DNA of 64,000 nucleotides from Pyxidicoccus xibeiensis (GCF_024198175.1 NZ_JAJVKV010000001.1:434001-498000); one strand, 5' to 3'. Positions 25,028 to 35,035 are shown, counted from the first letter of the stretch. Notes: generated from the sequence alone by a model not told the origin. Translations and numbers: made by a program.

Positions 25028-26593
25028 TCAGCCCGGCGCCGAGCCGCCCTCCTGCGAGACGAGCAGCCCCACACCCAGCGTGGACACGGCCATCAGCACC
25101 AGCGCCGGCAGCGCGGCCTCCGCGAAGCGGCCCTCGGCGGTGGCGCTCCACACGCGCGTGGCCAGCGTGTCGAAGCCGATGGGCGCCAACAGCAGCGTGG
25201 CCGGCAGCTCCTTCATCGCCGTGAGGAAGACGAGCGCCCCACCCGCCAGCAGCCCCGGCCGCAAGAGCGGCATCGTGACGCGGCGGAAGACGCCGGACGG
25301 AGGCTGGCCCAGCGACGCCGCGGCTTCGGGCAGGTGCGGGTTGAGCTGCAGCAGCGTGGAGCGCACCACGCCCACGCCCTGCGGCAGGAAGCGCACGAGG
25401 TAGGCCAGCACCAGCATGGCCAGCGTGCCGTAGAGGAAGGGCAGCACCTGCACTCCGAGGAAGACGAGCGACAGCGCCAGGACGATGGGCGGCAGCGCAT
25501 ACCCACCGTATGCCGCGCGCTCCATCGCCACGCTGAGCCGCCCGGGGTAGCGCACCGCCAGGAAGGCCAGCGGCAGCGCGCCCAGCACGGACGCCACCGC
25601 ACCCAGCACCGAGGCCAGCACCGAGTTGAGCGCCGGCCCCAACACCGTCACCTCCGGGCCCGCCAGGCCCCGCACGCCCCAGAAGAGGAGCACGCCCACC
25701 GGCAGCCCCACGCCCAGCGCCACCACCACGCCGCACAGCAGCAGCGCCGGCACGCGCCAGCGCCCCAGCCGCACCGGGGACATGGCCCTCGCCGCGCCCT
25801 TCGCACTGCGGTGGTAGCCCGCCTTCCCGCGCAGCCGCACCTCCAGCACCAGCACCGCCACCGTCACCACCACCAGCGCCAGGCCCAGCAGCGCCGCGTA
25901 GGTGCGGTCATACGCGCCCTCGTACTGGACGTAGATGGCGCGAGAGAAGGCGTCGTACTGCACCAGCGCCACCGCGCCGAAGTCCGACAGCACGTACAGC
26001 CCCACCAGCAGCGCCCCGGAGGCGAAGGCCGGACGCAACAGCGGCACCGTCACCCGCCAGAAGGCCCGCGCTGGCGTGAGGCCCAGGCTGCGTGCCCCCT
26101 CCAGCCACGCCGGGTCCTGCGACAGCAGCCCGGCCCGCAGCGCGAGCAGGAAGTACGGGTAGGTGGACACGGTGAGCGCCAGCAGCGCTCCCGGGAAGCC
26201 GTACACCGGGGGCACCGGCAGGCCCCACCGCGACAGGGGCTCCTCCAGCGCGCCGCCGGTGCCGAACGCCGCCAGCAGCACATAGCCGCTGACGAAGGTG
26301 GGCAGGGCCAGCGGCACGCACAGCAGCACCGTCCACACGCGCCGCCACGGCAGGTCCGTGCGAGCGGTGAGCCACGCCAGCGGCAGGGACACCGCCGCCG
26401 CGCACACCGTCACCGCCACGGCCAGCCCCAGCGTGCGCCACAGCAGGCCCCACGTCCTGTCGCGCAGGAGCAGGCGCCAGGTGTCCGCGTCCGCCTCCGA
26501 CGCGCGCACGACGAGGTACAGCGCGGGCAGCAGCGCGAGCGCGGCCATGGCCACGCCCGACGCCAGCAGCCACACGGGAGGACGGCGCTTCAT
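25028..26593 (-). CDS. ferric-iron ABC transporter permease (FbpB-like, two fused domains)
   Basis: A 521-residue inner-membrane permease with about twelve transmembrane helices. It contains two EAA-type coupling loops, EGARSLGLTPARAFWRVTVP in the first half and AAASLGQPPSGVFRRVTMP in the second, so it is a fused double permease, as in FbpB/SfuB/HitB. It lies between the binding protein gene (7 bp gap) and the ATPase gene (55 bp gap), all on the minus strand. Confidence 0.92.
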   Translation of the reverse strand: MKRRPPVWLLASGVAMAALALLPALYLVVRASEADADTWRLLLRDRTWGLLWRTLGLAVAVTVCAAAVSLPLAWLTARTDLPWRRVWTVLLCVPLALPTFVSGYVLLAAFGTGGALEEPLSRWGLPVPPVYGFPGALLALTVSTYPYFLLALRAGLLSQDPAWLEGARSLGLTPARAFWRVTVPLLRPAFASGALLVGLYVLSDFGAVALVQYDAFSRAIYVQYEGAYDRTYAALLGLALVVVTVAVLVLEVRLRGKAGYHRSAKGAARAMSPVRLGRWRVPALLLCGVVVALGVGLPVGVLLFWGVRGLAGPEVTVLGPALNSVLASVLGAVASVLGALPLAFLAVRYPGRLSVAMERAAYGGYALPPIVLALSLVFLGVQVLPFLYGTLAMLVLAYLVRFLPQGVGVVRSTLLQLNPHLPEAAASLGQPPSGVFRRVTMPLLRPGLLAGGALVFLTAMKELPATLLLAPIGFDTLATRVWSATAEGRFAEAALPALVLMAVSTLGVGLLVSQEGGSAPG

Positions 26594-26600
26594 CCGGCGC

Positions 26601-27584
26601 TCAGAGGACGCCGGTGTCCTGCAGCAGCTTCACCGTGCCGCGCAGGTCGTCCAGCTTGGAGAGGTCCAGCGCGGGCGAGCCCACCTTGGACAGCTCCGGC
26701 AGCGCGGCGGCGGACTTCACGCCGGACACCAGCGGGTACTCGAACGTCTCCTGGGAGAAGTACGCCTGGGCCTCGGGCTCCAGCAGGTACGCCGCGAGCT
26801 TGCGCGCCGCGTCCGCCTTCTTCGTCTCCTTGAGGATGCCCACGCCCGCCACGTTCACCAGCGCGCCCGGGTCTCCCGCCTCGACGAAGTGGTTGGCCAC
26901 GGGCAGCTCGCTCTTGTCCTTCTTCGCGGCGTACAGGTAGTAGTGGTTCACGAAGCCCGCGTCGATTTCACCGCGCGACAGCGCCTCGATGATGGCCGCG
27001 TTGTTCTTGTAGACGCGCGGGCTGTTGGCCTGCATGCCCTTGAGCCACTGCGTGGCGGCCTCCTCGCCCTTGAGCAGCCGCAGCGCGGTGACGAAGGCCT
27101 GGAAGGACGCGTTGGTGGGCGCCCAGCCCAGCCGGCCCTTCCACTTCGCGTCCGTGAAGCCGAGGATGCTCTTGGGCAGGTCCGCCGCCTTCACCTTCTT
27201 GGTGTTGTACGCCACCGTGCGCGCACGGCCGCTGGTGCCCACCCACATCCCCTGCGGCGAGCGGAAGCGCGCGTCCACCTTGTCCAGCGTCTCCTTGGGC
27301 AGCGCCTGGAGCCGGCCGGCGTTGGCCATGGCCCCCAGGCCGCCCGCGTCCTGCGCGAAGAACACGTCGGCGGGCGTCTTCGCGCCCTCCTCCAGTAGCG
27401 TGGCGGCCAGCTGCGGCGTCTCGCCGTAGCGCACCTTCACCTCGATGCCGGTCTTCTCGGTGAACTTCTTGAAGAGGGGGCCGACCAGCTTCTCGTTGCG
27501 GCCGGAGTAGACTGTGAGCGTCTCCGCCGCGAGCGCGGAGGAAGACAGGGACAGGGACAGGGTCAGCAGGAGGAGTCGCTTCAT
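26601..27584 (-). CDS. ferric-iron ABC transporter substrate-binding protein (FutA/FbpA-like)
   Basis: A 327-residue periplasmic protein with signal peptide (LLLLTLSLSLSSSALA) and the class start TLTVYSGRNEKLVGPLFKKF. The paired tyrosines in FVNHYYLYAAKK match the Fe3+-coordinating Tyr-Tyr of FbpA/FutA, and TPADVFFAQDAGGLGAM is a conserved family segment. First gene of the three-gene iron operon; 189 bp separate it from the divergent gene at 27774, where I see no convincing Fur box. Confidence 0.92.
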   Translation of the reverse strand: MKRLLLLTLSLSLSSSALAAETLTVYSGRNEKLVGPLFKKFTEKTGIEVKVRYGETPQLAATLLEEGAKTPADVFFAQDAGGLGAMANAGRLQALPKETLDKVDARFRSPQGMWVGTSGRARTVAYNTKKVKAADLPKSILGFTDAKWKGRLGWAPTNASFQAFVTALRLLKGEEAATQWLKGMQANSPRVYKNNAAIIEALSRGEIDAGFVNHYYLYAAKKDKSELPVANHFVEAGDPGALVNVAGVGILKETKKADAARKLAAYLLEPEAQAYFSQETFEYPLVSGVKSAAALPELSKVGSPALDLSKLDDLRGTVKLLQDTGVL

Positions 27585-27773
27585 GGCGGCGGAACCTAAC
27601 GGACCGGCCCTCCGGCTTCCACCGCTTGCGCGACAGGCTGTGTGCCAGCCCCGGGGTGATGAGGACCCGACGATTGGACGGAAGTCATCGGAACGGGAAT
27701 GGGCCCGCGCGAGCCGGGGCGCGGCGGGTTAGCCTCCGCCGCCGAAACCCCCTCGCCGTCGCGGAGACTCCTC

Positions 27774-28442
27774 ATGCTTCGCCCGCTCATCACCGCCGTC
27801 CTGCTCGTCGCCTCGACCTCGCTGGCGCAACAGGCCCAGCCTCCCCCCGCGCAGCAGCCGCCTCCGGCCGCCGCCAAGACGACGCCTCCCGCCGCCGCGA
27901 AGACGGCGCCCTCGCCGGCCGTGCAGAACTCGATGAAGGCCGCGGGCGACCGCACCCAGGCCGCGCTCCAGCAGGCCCCCGCCGCCCGGCCCGAGGACGT
28001 GCGCTCCATCCCCGCGCTCACCGCCGCGCTCTACGACGTCATCAGCGGCCCCGCGGGCAAGGCGCGCGACTGGCAGCGCTTCCGCTCCCTGTTCTACCCG
28101 GGCGCCCACATGATTCCCGTCCGGCGCGCGAAGGCCGGCGCGGGCCCGGGCATCTCGCCCATCACCCCGGACGACTACGCCACCTGGGGCGTGGACTTCT
28201 TCGCCAAGCACGCCTTCTACGAGAAGGAGACGCACCGGCAGGTGGCCGGCTACGGCGACCTGGTCAACGTGCTGAGCGCCTACGAGACGCGCGACACGCC
28301 GGACGGGCCGGTGACGTCCAAGGGCGTCAACAGCCTGCAGCTCGTGTTCGACGGCCAGCGCTGGTGGGTGCTGAACATCGCCTGGATTGACGAGAAGACC
28401 GCGGGCACTCCGATTCCGAAGGACTTCGCGCGCAAGGAGTAG
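27774..28442 (+). CDS. secreted NTF2/SnoaL-like protein
   Basis: A 222-residue protein with a signal peptide (ITAVLLVASTSLAQ) and a Gln/Pro/Ala-rich linker (residues 20-60). Residues about 75-215 have the cone-shaped NTF2-like fold pattern: DWQRFRSLFYPGAHMIPV early and SLQLVFDGQRWWVLNIAWID at the end, as in DUF4440/SnoaL proteins. No catalytic assignment is possible. ATG 27774 is used since it directly precedes the signal peptide. The PfkB gene starts 2 bp after the stop. Confidence 0.8.
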   Translation: MLRPLITAVLLVASTSLAQQAQPPPAQQPPPAAAKTTPPAAAKTAPSPAVQNSMKAAGDRTQAALQQAPAARPEDVRSIPALTAALYDVISGPAGKARDWQRFRSLFYPGAHMIPVRRAKAGAGPGISPITPDDYATWGVDFFAKHAFYEKETHRQVAGYGDLVNVLSAYETRDTPDGPVTSKGVNSLQLVFDGQRWWVLNIAWIDEKTAGTPIPKDFARKE

Positions 28443-28444
28443 GC

Positions 28445-29281
28445 GTGAGCCTCCGGCCCTCGCGTGACGTGCTCGTCGTGGGCAACTACTGCCACGACCT
28501 GCTGCGGCTCGGACCCGGGCGGCAGACGCACGCGCTCGGGGGCTCGTCGGCGTACATCTCCGCGGTGCTCGACGCCGTGGCGGTGGACTACACGGTGGCC
28601 GCCGTGGCGGGTGAGGACTTCCGCTACGCGGGTCAGGTCCGGCATCCGCCGCGAGTCGTCCCGGGGACGCGCACCACGCAGTTCACCGCGGACTGGGACA
28701 CGGGGGAGCGGGTGCTGCGCGTCAGCGCGCGGGCGGAGCCCATCCGCCCCGAGGACATCACCGTGGACGCGCGCGTGGCGCTGGCCTGTGGCGTGATGGG
28801 GGAGCTGCTTCCGGAGACGCTGGTCCGCGTCTCCGAGCGGGCCCGGCACGTGGTGGCGGATGCGCAGGGGCTGCTGCGGACGCTGGACGGCGAGGGCCGG
28901 GTCCTCCACGTGCGTCTGTCCGAGACTCCGTATGCCGCGCTCCTCGGGCGCATCCACGTGCTGAAGGCCAGCGAGGACGAGGCCCGTGCGATGGACGTGG
29001 AGCGGGTGCGGCAGCAGACGTGCCTCGTCATCACGCGGGGACACGCGGGCTGCACGGTGCTGACGTCGGCTGCGCGCCTCGACGTGCCGGCCTTTCCGGC
29101 GGACGAGGTGGACCCCACGGGCGCCGGGGACTGCTTCCTCGCGGGCTTCGCGCTGGGCCTGCTGCGGGAGCTGCCGCTGGCGCGGTGCGCGGAGCTGGCC
29201 AACTGGTTCGGGGCGCAGGCGGTGATGCAGGTGGGCGTGCCGAAGGTGGACGTGGCGGCGCTTCCGGCAGCGCTGCGGTGA
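28445..29281 (+). CDS. PfkB-family carbohydrate kinase
   Basis: A 278-residue ribokinase-fold kinase. The N-terminal GGSSAYISAVLDAV is the PfkB substrate-binding loop region, and the C-terminal PTGAGDCFLAGFALG contains the anion hole GAGD with the catalytic Asp. The short, lid-poor N-terminus resembles plant myo-inositol kinase-like members, but the sugar cannot be told from sequence. GTG 28445 follows the preceding TAG by two bases, so it is in an operon with the NTF2-like gene. Confidence 0.88.
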   Translation: MSLRPSRDVLVVGNYCHDLLRLGPGRQTHALGGSSAYISAVLDAVAVDYTVAAVAGEDFRYAGQVRHPPRVVPGTRTTQFTADWDTGERVLRVSARAEPIRPEDITVDARVALACGVMGELLPETLVRVSERARHVVADAQGLLRTLDGEGRVLHVRLSETPYAALLGRIHVLKASEDEARAMDVERVRQQTCLVITRGHAGCTVLTSAARLDVPAFPADEVDPTGAGDCFLAGFALGLLRELPLARCAELANWFGAQAVMQVGVPKVDVAALPAALR

Positions 29282-29326
29282 GGTCCGCCAGGTAAGGCAC
29301 TGCTCTTTCTTGGTAAGACGGTTTCC

Positions 29327-30667
29327 ATGAAACCGGTCCGCCCTCTCCTCCTGGCCCTCCTGCTGGCCCTCGTCCTCATTCCGGCAGGTGCCGCGGATGC
29401 GAAGACGGCCATCGTCAGGGTCGACAACCAGTGGCAGCTCCAGGTCGATGGGAAGCCATACATCGCCAGGGGCGTCACCTTCAGCGGCAGCAGCAGCTCC
29501 GCCGCGTACGAGCAGGACTGCGCGAAGCTCGCGGCGCTCGGGGTGAACACGCTTCGCACGTGGGGAGTCAGCACGGAGACGAAGTACCTGCTCGATGCCG
29601 CGCACAAGCACGGGATGAAGGTGATGGTCGGACTCTGGCTGCGCCAGGGGCAGCCCGGTGCGGAGAGCGACGACTCGTTCGACTACACGCGCGACACCGC
29701 CGGCATGAAGAAGCAGCTCGCGGACACGCTCACGCACGTGAAGTTCTTCAAGGACCACCCCGCCGTGCTCGCCTGGGGCATCGGCAACGAGGTGCTGTTG
29801 AACTCTCCGAACGATGCCGCGAAGGAGGCCTATGCCCGCTTCCTGGAGAAGGTCGTCCGCGAGGTGAAGAAGGTGGACGCGAGCCACCCCGTCATCTCCG
29901 TCGACGCGTGGATGTTCGGCGTGCCCTGGTGGGAGAAATTCACACCGTCCCTCGACGCGTACGGCATCAACGTCTACGGCGGCGGCGTCCACGTGCTCCC
30001 CGACACGCTCCAGAAGGCAGGCGTGGTGAAGCCGTGGTTCATCACCGAGTTCGGCGCCCAGGGCGAGTGGGATGCCCCCAAGGACGCGAACGGCGTCCCT
30101 CGCGAGCCCACGGATGCGGAGAAGTACGACGCCATCGTCGACGGCTGGAAGAACGCGCTCGCGCCCCACGTGCAGGCCGGGCGCTGCCTGGGCCTCTTCG
30201 TCTTCAACTACAGCGCGTCGTTCGACCACACCAGCCTCTGGCTCGGCATGCTGTCGGGCACGTCCACCCGGCCGGCGTGGCACGCGGTGCGCGAGGCGTA
30301 CACGGGCCAGAAGCCCGCAGCCCCGCTGCCCCAGGTCGCCAGCGTCACCATCAGCGACGTGAAGCGCGAGGAGTCGGGGACCTGGGCCCTGGTGCGCGTG
30401 GTAATGAAGGACACGGCAGGAGCGCCGCCCCAGGTCTCCTTCGCCTACAACTTCCGGGGCGGCGCCACGCGGCATGAGCGCGACTCGGTGGTGCGGCTCG
30501 AAGCCAAGGCAGGCCCCACGCCCGACTCCTGGCGGGTGCGCATGCCGAACGTGAAGGGGGCCATCAAGCTCTATGCGCTCGCCAAGGACAGCAGCGGCCA
30601 CCTCGCGGCAGCGACCACATCCGTCGCGCTGCCACCTGCGTCCCAGGCCGCGACTCCATCGCCCTGA
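29327..30667 (+). CDS. secreted TIM-barrel glycoside hydrolase (GH2/GH5-like)
   Basis: A 446-residue exported enzyme. A signal peptide (LLLALLLALVLIPAGAADA) is followed by a GH clan-A TIM barrel: GVTFSGSS, GVNTLRTWGV, then LAWGIGNEVLL with the acid/base Glu after Asn, and PWFITEFGAQGEW with the nucleophile Glu. Residues about 345-440 are a beta-sandwich like domain. This resembles beta-glucanase/mannanase type enzymes; substrate unknown. Upstream are two GGTAAG repeats (29291-29296, 29312-29317), 21 bp apart, of unknown meaning. Confidence 0.85.
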   Translation: MKPVRPLLLALLLALVLIPAGAADAKTAIVRVDNQWQLQVDGKPYIARGVTFSGSSSSAAYEQDCAKLAALGVNTLRTWGVSTETKYLLDAAHKHGMKVMVGLWLRQGQPGAESDDSFDYTRDTAGMKKQLADTLTHVKFFKDHPAVLAWGIGNEVLLNSPNDAAKEAYARFLEKVVREVKKVDASHPVISVDAWMFGVPWWEKFTPSLDAYGINVYGGGVHVLPDTLQKAGVVKPWFITEFGAQGEWDAPKDANGVPREPTDAEKYDAIVDGWKNALAPHVQAGRCLGLFVFNYSASFDHTSLWLGMLSGTSTRPAWHAVREAYTGQKPAAPLPQVASVTISDVKREESGTWALVRVVMKDTAGAPPQVSFAYNFRGGATRHERDSVVRLEAKAGPTPDSWRVRMPNVKGAIKLYALAKDSSGHLAAATTSVALPPASQAATPSP

Positions 30668-30806
30668 CTCAATTGCGAAGCGGATTCGCACGGACAGGGA
30701 GGCTGGCCCAAGCCAGGAGCGTCCTTCCTGGTCGCCATGGGCAACAGACCAGTGACATGCCCGGTCGGCGGTGTCCGTTCTGTCTGCCCCCGGGCGGGAC
30801 AGGCCC

Positions 30807-31070
30807 GTGGAATGAACGTTCCTTCCGGCGCGAAGCCAACCCGCGAGGGGAGCCGACGCCCCTCGGTGGGATGGGTCTCGCCTCGTGGAATGAAGGTTCC
30901 TTCCGGCGAGAAGCCAGCCCAAGGGTGGAACTGGCTGCATCCGTCCGCTGGCCCTCCGCGGAATGAACATTCCTTCCACCGGTAAGCCGACCCGAGGGCA
31001 TGGTCGGAAGCGTCCACCTGCGGGCCTCTCCGGCCGCCCGGTCTCAAGGAATGAACATTCCTTCCGGCGG
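30807..31070 (+). repeat. dyad repeat cluster A (four copies of an 18-bp dyad)
   Basis: Four copies: 30807-30830 (GTGGAATGAACGTTCCTTCC core), 30885-30908 (GGAATGAAGGTTCCTTCC), 30958-30982 (GGAATGAACATTCCTTCC) and 31046-31070 (same core). Starts are 78, 73 and 88 bp apart, and each is followed by an AAGCC-x-ACCCG-like flank. The cluster fills most of the 503-bp convergent gap between the glycoside hydrolase and gyrA and lies in sense orientation past the hydrolase stop. The first 140 bases of the gap hold nothing recognisable except a CCAGGA/TCCTGG dyad at 30713-30731. Confidence 0.85.
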
Positions 31071-31105
31071 TGAGCCCGCCCCTCCCTTCCCCTCCCCCAA
31101 CTGAA

Positions 31106-31137
31106 ACGCCCCCCTCCCGGAAGCGGGAGAGGGGCGC
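31106..31137 (-). terminator. probable gyrA terminator hairpin
   Basis: On the minus strand GCGCCCCTCTCCCG pairs with CGGGAGGGGGGCG across a CTTC loop, followed by a short TTTC. It begins 34 bases after the gyrA stop. The U-tract is weak, so termination may be partly factor dependent. Confidence 0.65.
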
Positions 31138-31170
31138 TGTCAGCACCTCAGCCGGGCTGTGCCCGAAGCA

Positions 31171-33960
31171 TCAGCCCTGCTCGGGCTCTCCAGAGCCCTC
31201 CGTGCCGGAGTCCTCGCCGCCGTCGGCGCCCTCCGCCGGAGCAGTCTCTTCCGTGGAAGCCGCCTCCTCGGAAGCGCCGCCCTCGGCCGAGGCGCTGACC
31301 TCGACCGGGGACACGGTCTCCTCGTCCTCGGACGTCTCGCCCTCGGGGAGCTTGGAGATGGCCATCACCTTCTCCTGCTCGTTCTCCAGGGCAATCAGCC
31401 GCACGCCCTGCGTGTTGCGGCCGATGGTGGAGATCTCCTTCACCCGCATGCGGATGAGCATCCCACCGTTGGTGACGAGCATCACCTCGTCCGAGTCCTT
31501 CACCTGGAGCAGGCCCACCACCTTGCCGTTCCGCTCGGTGGTCTTGATGTCGATGATGCCCTTGCCGCCGCGGCCCTGCTGCCGGTACTCGGCCTCCAGC
31601 GTGCGCTTGCCGTAGCCGTTCTCCGTCACCGTGAGGATGGCGGTGTCCTTCTCCACCATGTCCGCGCCCACCACCTCGTCGCCGTCCTCCAGCGTGATGC
31701 CCTTCACGCCGTAGGCCTGCCGGCCCATGGAGCGGACCTCCTCCTCCGGGAAGCGGATGCTCATGCCCGACGCCGTCGACAGCAGGATGTCCTTGCTGCC
31801 GTCGGTAATCATCACCGACACCAGCTCGTCCCCGTCGTCGATGCCCAGCGCGATGATGCCGCTGGAGCGGACGTTCTCGAACGCGCTCAGGTCCGTGCGC
31901 TTCACCACGCCCTTCTTCGTGACGAAGAAGACGTAGCGGTTCTCCGGGAAGTCCCGCGTCACCAGCACCTGCGCCAGCCGCTCGCCCTCGCCGAACTGCA
32001 CCAGGTTCACCATGGCCTTGCCGCGCGACGTGCGGCTGGCCTGCGGAATCTGGTGCACCTTGAGCGAGTACAGCTTGCCCTTGGTGGTAATCGGCATCAG
32101 GAACGCGTGGGTGCTCGCCACGAAGAGCTTGCTGACGAAGTCGTCTTCCTTCGTCGCCGCCCCCGTCTTGCCGCGCCCACCGCGCTTCTGCGCCCGGTAC
32201 TCACTCAGCGGCGAGCGCTTCACGTAGCCGGTGTGCGACAGCGTGACCACCATCGTCTCCTCGGCGATGAGGTCCTCGCTGGTGATTTCGTCCACCGCGC
32301 CCGTGATTTCCGTGCGGCGCTTGTCGCCGTAGCGGTCGCGAATCTCCATCAGCTCCGTCTTGATGACGGTGAGCAGGCTGCGCTCGTTGGCCAGGATGTC
32401 CTGCAGCCGGGTGATGTCGCGAATCAGGGCGATGAGCTCGCGGAACAGCTCCTCGCGCTGCAGGCCCGTGAGGCGCTGCAGCCGCATCTCGAGGATGTTC
32501 TGCGCCTGCTCCTGGCTGAAACCCGCGCCCTCGTACTTGTGGGCGAGGCCGCCATAGCTCGGCTCCTCGTTGCGCGCGCGCGAGACGAGCATCTCCATCT
32601 GCGCCTTCGCCTTCGCGTAGTCGATGCGCGGCAGGCTGGCGAAGCGCTCGTGCTCGTAGAGCGCGGGCGACAGGATGTTCATCAGGCCCCAGCGCGCCTC
32701 GTCCGGGTCCCTGGACGCGCGGATGAGGCTGACCACCAGGTCGATGAGGTCCTGTGCGACGAGCAGGCCCTCGACGATGTGCATGCGCGCCAGCGCCTTG
32801 CGCAGCTCGTAGCGGCTGCGGCGCGTCACCACGTCGCGGCGGTGGGCGACGAACCTGTCGAGCATCTGCTTCAGGTTCAGCGTGCGCGGCTGCCCGCCGT
32901 CGATGGCCAGCATGACGCAGCCGAACGTCGTCTCCAGCGGCGTCATCTGGAACAGGTTGTTGAGCACCACCTGCGAAATCGCATCGCGCTTGAGCTCGAT
33001 GACGATGCGCATGCCCTGGCGGTCGCTCTCGTCGCGGATGTCGCTGATGCCTTCCAGCTTCTTCTCGCGCACCAGGTCGGCGATCTTCTCGATGAGCCGC
33101 GCCTTGTTCACCTGGAACGGAATCTCCGTGAAGATGATGGCTTCACGGTCCGCCCGCTTGGAGGTCTCGATTTCCGCGCGCGCGCGGACGGTGAGCTGGC
33201 CGCGGCCCGTCTCATAGGCCCGGACGATGCCCTCGCGGCCGGTGATGATGGCGGCCGTGGGGAAGTCCGGACCCGTGATGAACTCCATCAGGTCGCGGAC
33301 GGTGCACTCGGGATTGTCGATGAGGTGCAGGGTGCCGTTGATGACCTCGGTCATGTTGTGCGGCGGGATGTTGGTGGTCATGCCCACCGCGATGCCGCTG
33401 CTGCCGTTGACCAGGAGGTTGGGGAACTTCGACGGGAGGACGAGCGGCTCTTCCAGCGAGTCGTCGTAGTTGGGACCGAAGTCCACCGTGTCCTTGTCGA
33501 TGTCGGCCAGCAGGTCCTCCGCCAGCCGCTCCATGCGCACTTCCGTGTAGCGCATGGCCGCCGGCGAGTCGCCGTCCACCGAGCCGAAGTTGCCCTGGCC
33601 GTCCACCAGGAGGTAGCGCAGGCTCCACTCCTGCGCCAGGCGCACCATGGCGTCGTACACCGAGGCATCGCCGTGCGGGTGGTACTTGCCGATGACGTCG
33701 CCCACCACGCGCGCGCTCTTCTTGTAGGCGCGGTTGTGGAGGTTGCCGAGGTCGTTCATCGCGAACAGCACGCGGCGATGCACGGGCTTGAGGCCGTCAC
33801 GCACGTCGGGCAGCGCGCGCCCGATGATGACGGACATCGAGTAGTCGAGATACGAACGGCGCATCTCGTCTTCGATGTTGACGGGAATGAGTTCCCCGGC
33901 GCTGCCAGGAGGCGGAGGCGCGGGGGGCGTTGCCGGCTTGTCGGTGGTGTCGTCAGCCAT
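31171..33960 (-). CDS. gyrA: DNA gyrase subunit A
   Basis: A 929-residue type IIA topoisomerase subunit. The N-terminal segment [20 protein letters not shown] is universal; the DNA-cleaving Tyr138 is in [10 protein letters not shown]. The quinolone region reads [10 protein letters not shown], with Ala at the position of E. coli Ser83. The C-terminal beta-pinwheel carries the GyrA box as QGRGGKG, which separates it from ParC. The last 55 residues are Glu/Ser/Ala-rich and acidic, an extension also seen in other GyrA tails. With GyrB it introduces negative supercoils. ATG 33960 is chosen over 34005, which would add 15 unconserved residues. Confidence 0.96.
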   Translation of the reverse strand: MADDTTDKPATPPAPPPPGSAGELIPVNIEDEMRRSYLDYSMSVIIGRALPDVRDGLKPVHRRVLFAMNDLGNLHNRAYKKSARVVGDVIGKYHPHGDASVYDAMVRLAQEWSLRYLLVDGQGNFGSVDGDSPAAMRYTEVRMERLAEDLLADIDKDTVDFGPNYDDSLEEPLVLPSKFPNLLVNGSSGIAVGMTTNIPPHNMTEVINGTLHLIDNPECTVRDLMEFITGPDFPTAAIITGREGIVRAYETGRGQLTVRARAEIETSKRADREAIIFTEIPFQVNKARLIEKIADLVREKKLEGISDIRDESDRQGMRIVIELKRDAISQVVLNNLFQMTPLETTFGCVMLAIDGGQPRTLNLKQMLDRFVAHRRDVVTRRSRYELRKALARMHIVEGLLVAQDLIDLVVSLIRASRDPDEARWGLMNILSPALYEHERFASLPRIDYAKAKAQMEMLVSRARNEEPSYGGLAHKYEGAGFSQEQAQNILEMRLQRLTGLQREELFRELIALIRDITRLQDILANERSLLTVIKTELMEIRDRYGDKRRTEITGAVDEITSEDLIAEETMVVTLSHTGYVKRSPLSEYRAQKRGGRGKTGAATKEDDFVSKLFVASTHAFLMPITTKGKLYSLKVHQIPQASRTSRGKAMVNLVQFGEGERLAQVLVTRDFPENRYVFFVTKKGVVKRTDLSAFENVRSSGIIALGIDDGDELVSVMITDGSKDILLSTASGMSIRFPEEEVRSMGRQAYGVKGITLEDGDEVVGADMVEKDTAILTVTENGYGKRTLEAEYRQQGRGGKGIIDIKTTERNGKVVGLLQVKDSDEVMLVTNGGMLIRMRVKEISTIGRNTQGVRLIALENEQEKVMAISKLPEGETSEDEETVSPVEVSASAEGGASEEAASTEETAPAEGADGGEDSGTEGSGEPEQG

Positions 33961-34170
33961 GAGCTCTGGGAAGTGTCGAGGAGGGGCCCAGCAAGGGGCC
34001 GCCATCCAGTGGATGAGCGTTCGTAACCCCCGGATTTCCCTACGTCAACAGGGGAAACAAGGGGGTGAGGGCCTGGATGTCCGGAGGCTTCGGAAAGGGG
34101 TCCATTCAGGGCGTTCCAGCGCCCCATTCTGAACGCTCGGAGGTACCCTTTTCAGCCCGCATCCGGTACG

Positions 34171-34196
34171 AAAAAAGAGGCCCTCCGGGGGGCCTC
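34171..34196 (-). terminator. intrinsic terminator of the TPR gene
   Basis: On the minus strand GAGGCC pairs with GGCCTC through a GC-rich loop and is followed by TTTTTT (34176-34171). It lies 45 bases past the stop of the gene at 34241. Confidence 0.85.
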
Positions 34197-34240
34197 GGAA
34201 GGCACCCTGGAGGGCCTGTCTGGAAGGCACCAGAAGGGGC

Positions 34241-35035
34241 CTAGGCGGTGCGCGTGGAACCCTGGGGACGCAGGGGGGCGGCCAGCCGCTCGGCCTCGGT
34301 GCCGATGGGGCCTTCCGGGTCCTTCTCCCTGGCCTTCTCGAAGGCCGCCAGCGCGCCGTCGCGGTCGCCCTTGAGCTTCAGGGCCACGCCCACGTTGAGG
34401 TGCGCGGAGGCGAAATCCCGGTCCATGGCCAGGGCCTCGCGGAAGAGTGTCAGCGCCTGGTCCACGTCACCCGACAGCAGCGCCTCCTTGCCGGCCTGGA
34501 CGCGCTTCTCCGCGTCGTTGACCAGCTCCACCTGGAAGACGCTGCCGCCCACCACGTTGGCGATGAGCACCCGGAGGATTCCGCCCCAGTAGAACGTGAG
34601 TCCCTCCGCGGCCACCACGGCGGCCAGCGGCAGGTCCGGCAGCAGCTGCTTGCCGCGGAACTTGAAGCGCACCCGCGTGTAGCGGCCCTTGTTGGCCCAG
34701 TGCACCACCTCGCCCTGGAGCTTGCGCAGCCCCTCTTCCAGCTGCTTCGGGTCGATTTCGAAGGGCAGCACGCGGCCCGCGGGCTCGCCGGCCGGGAGCG
34801 CCTTCTGGGGCTCAGCGGCGGCGCCGGACTCGGATTCCAGGACAGGCTCGGCTTCCAGGACAGGAGGACGCGGCCCGGTGTCAGAGGAGGACGGGGCGGC
34901 GACGGGCGTGGCGACCACCTGGCGCGGCGGGCGGGCCTTCGCCGGAGCGGCGGGCTTCGCCGCCTTCGCGGGCGCGGCGCGGGCGGCGGGCTTCTTCGCC
35001 TTCGCTGGGGACTTGCGGGAGGAGCTCTTGGCCAT
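34241..35035 (-). CDS. TPR protein with Lys/Ala/Pro-rich N-terminus
   Basis: A 264-residue protein. The first 45 residues are Lys/Ala/Pro-rich, histone H1-like and likely disordered or DNA binding (KSPAKAKKPAARAAPAKAAK). Residues about 95-175 form an uncharacterised domain, and 185-250 contain two TPR units (ALLSGDVDQALTLFREALAM, then VALKLKGDRDGALAAFEKA). No signal peptide. A U-rich terminator follows. Function unknown; a scaffold role linking DNA or polyanions with proteins is only a guess. Confidence 0.8.
   Translation of the reverse strand: MAKSSSRKSPAKAKKPAARAAPAKAAKPAAPAKARPPRQVVATPVAAPSSSDTGPRPPVLEAEPVLESESGAAAEPQKALPAGEPAGRVLPFEIDPKQLEEGLRKLQGEVVHWANKGRYTRVRFKFRGKQLLPDLPLAAVVAAEGLTFYWGGILRVLIANVVGGSVFQVELVNDAEKRVQAGKEALLSGDVDQALTLFREALAMDRDFASAHLNVGVALKLKGDRDGALAAFEKAREKDPEGPIGTEAERLAAPLRPQGSTRTA

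Noticed and set aside
29291-29317. Sigma-54-like promoter before the glycoside hydrolase
   Set aside because: GGCAC is followed by TTTC rather than TTGC at the needed distance; the match is too weak to list.
30673-30966. Small plus-strand frame across the repeats
   Set aside because: Made only of translated repeat units (NERSFRRE-like) with no ribosome site.
28280-30979. Long minus-strand frame under the PfkB and glycoside hydrolase genes
   Set aside because: Antisense shadow ending in translated dyad repeats; both plus-strand genes have clear family motifs.
30807-31070. Dyad cluster as a CRISPR array
   Set aside because: Spacers are 50-65 bases, unequal and related to each other, the repeats are short and imperfect, and no cas gene is near.
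31159-34026. Long plus-strand frame across gyrA
   Set aside because: Antisense shadow rich in His/Arg/Val repeats; gyrA motifs are complete on the minus strand.
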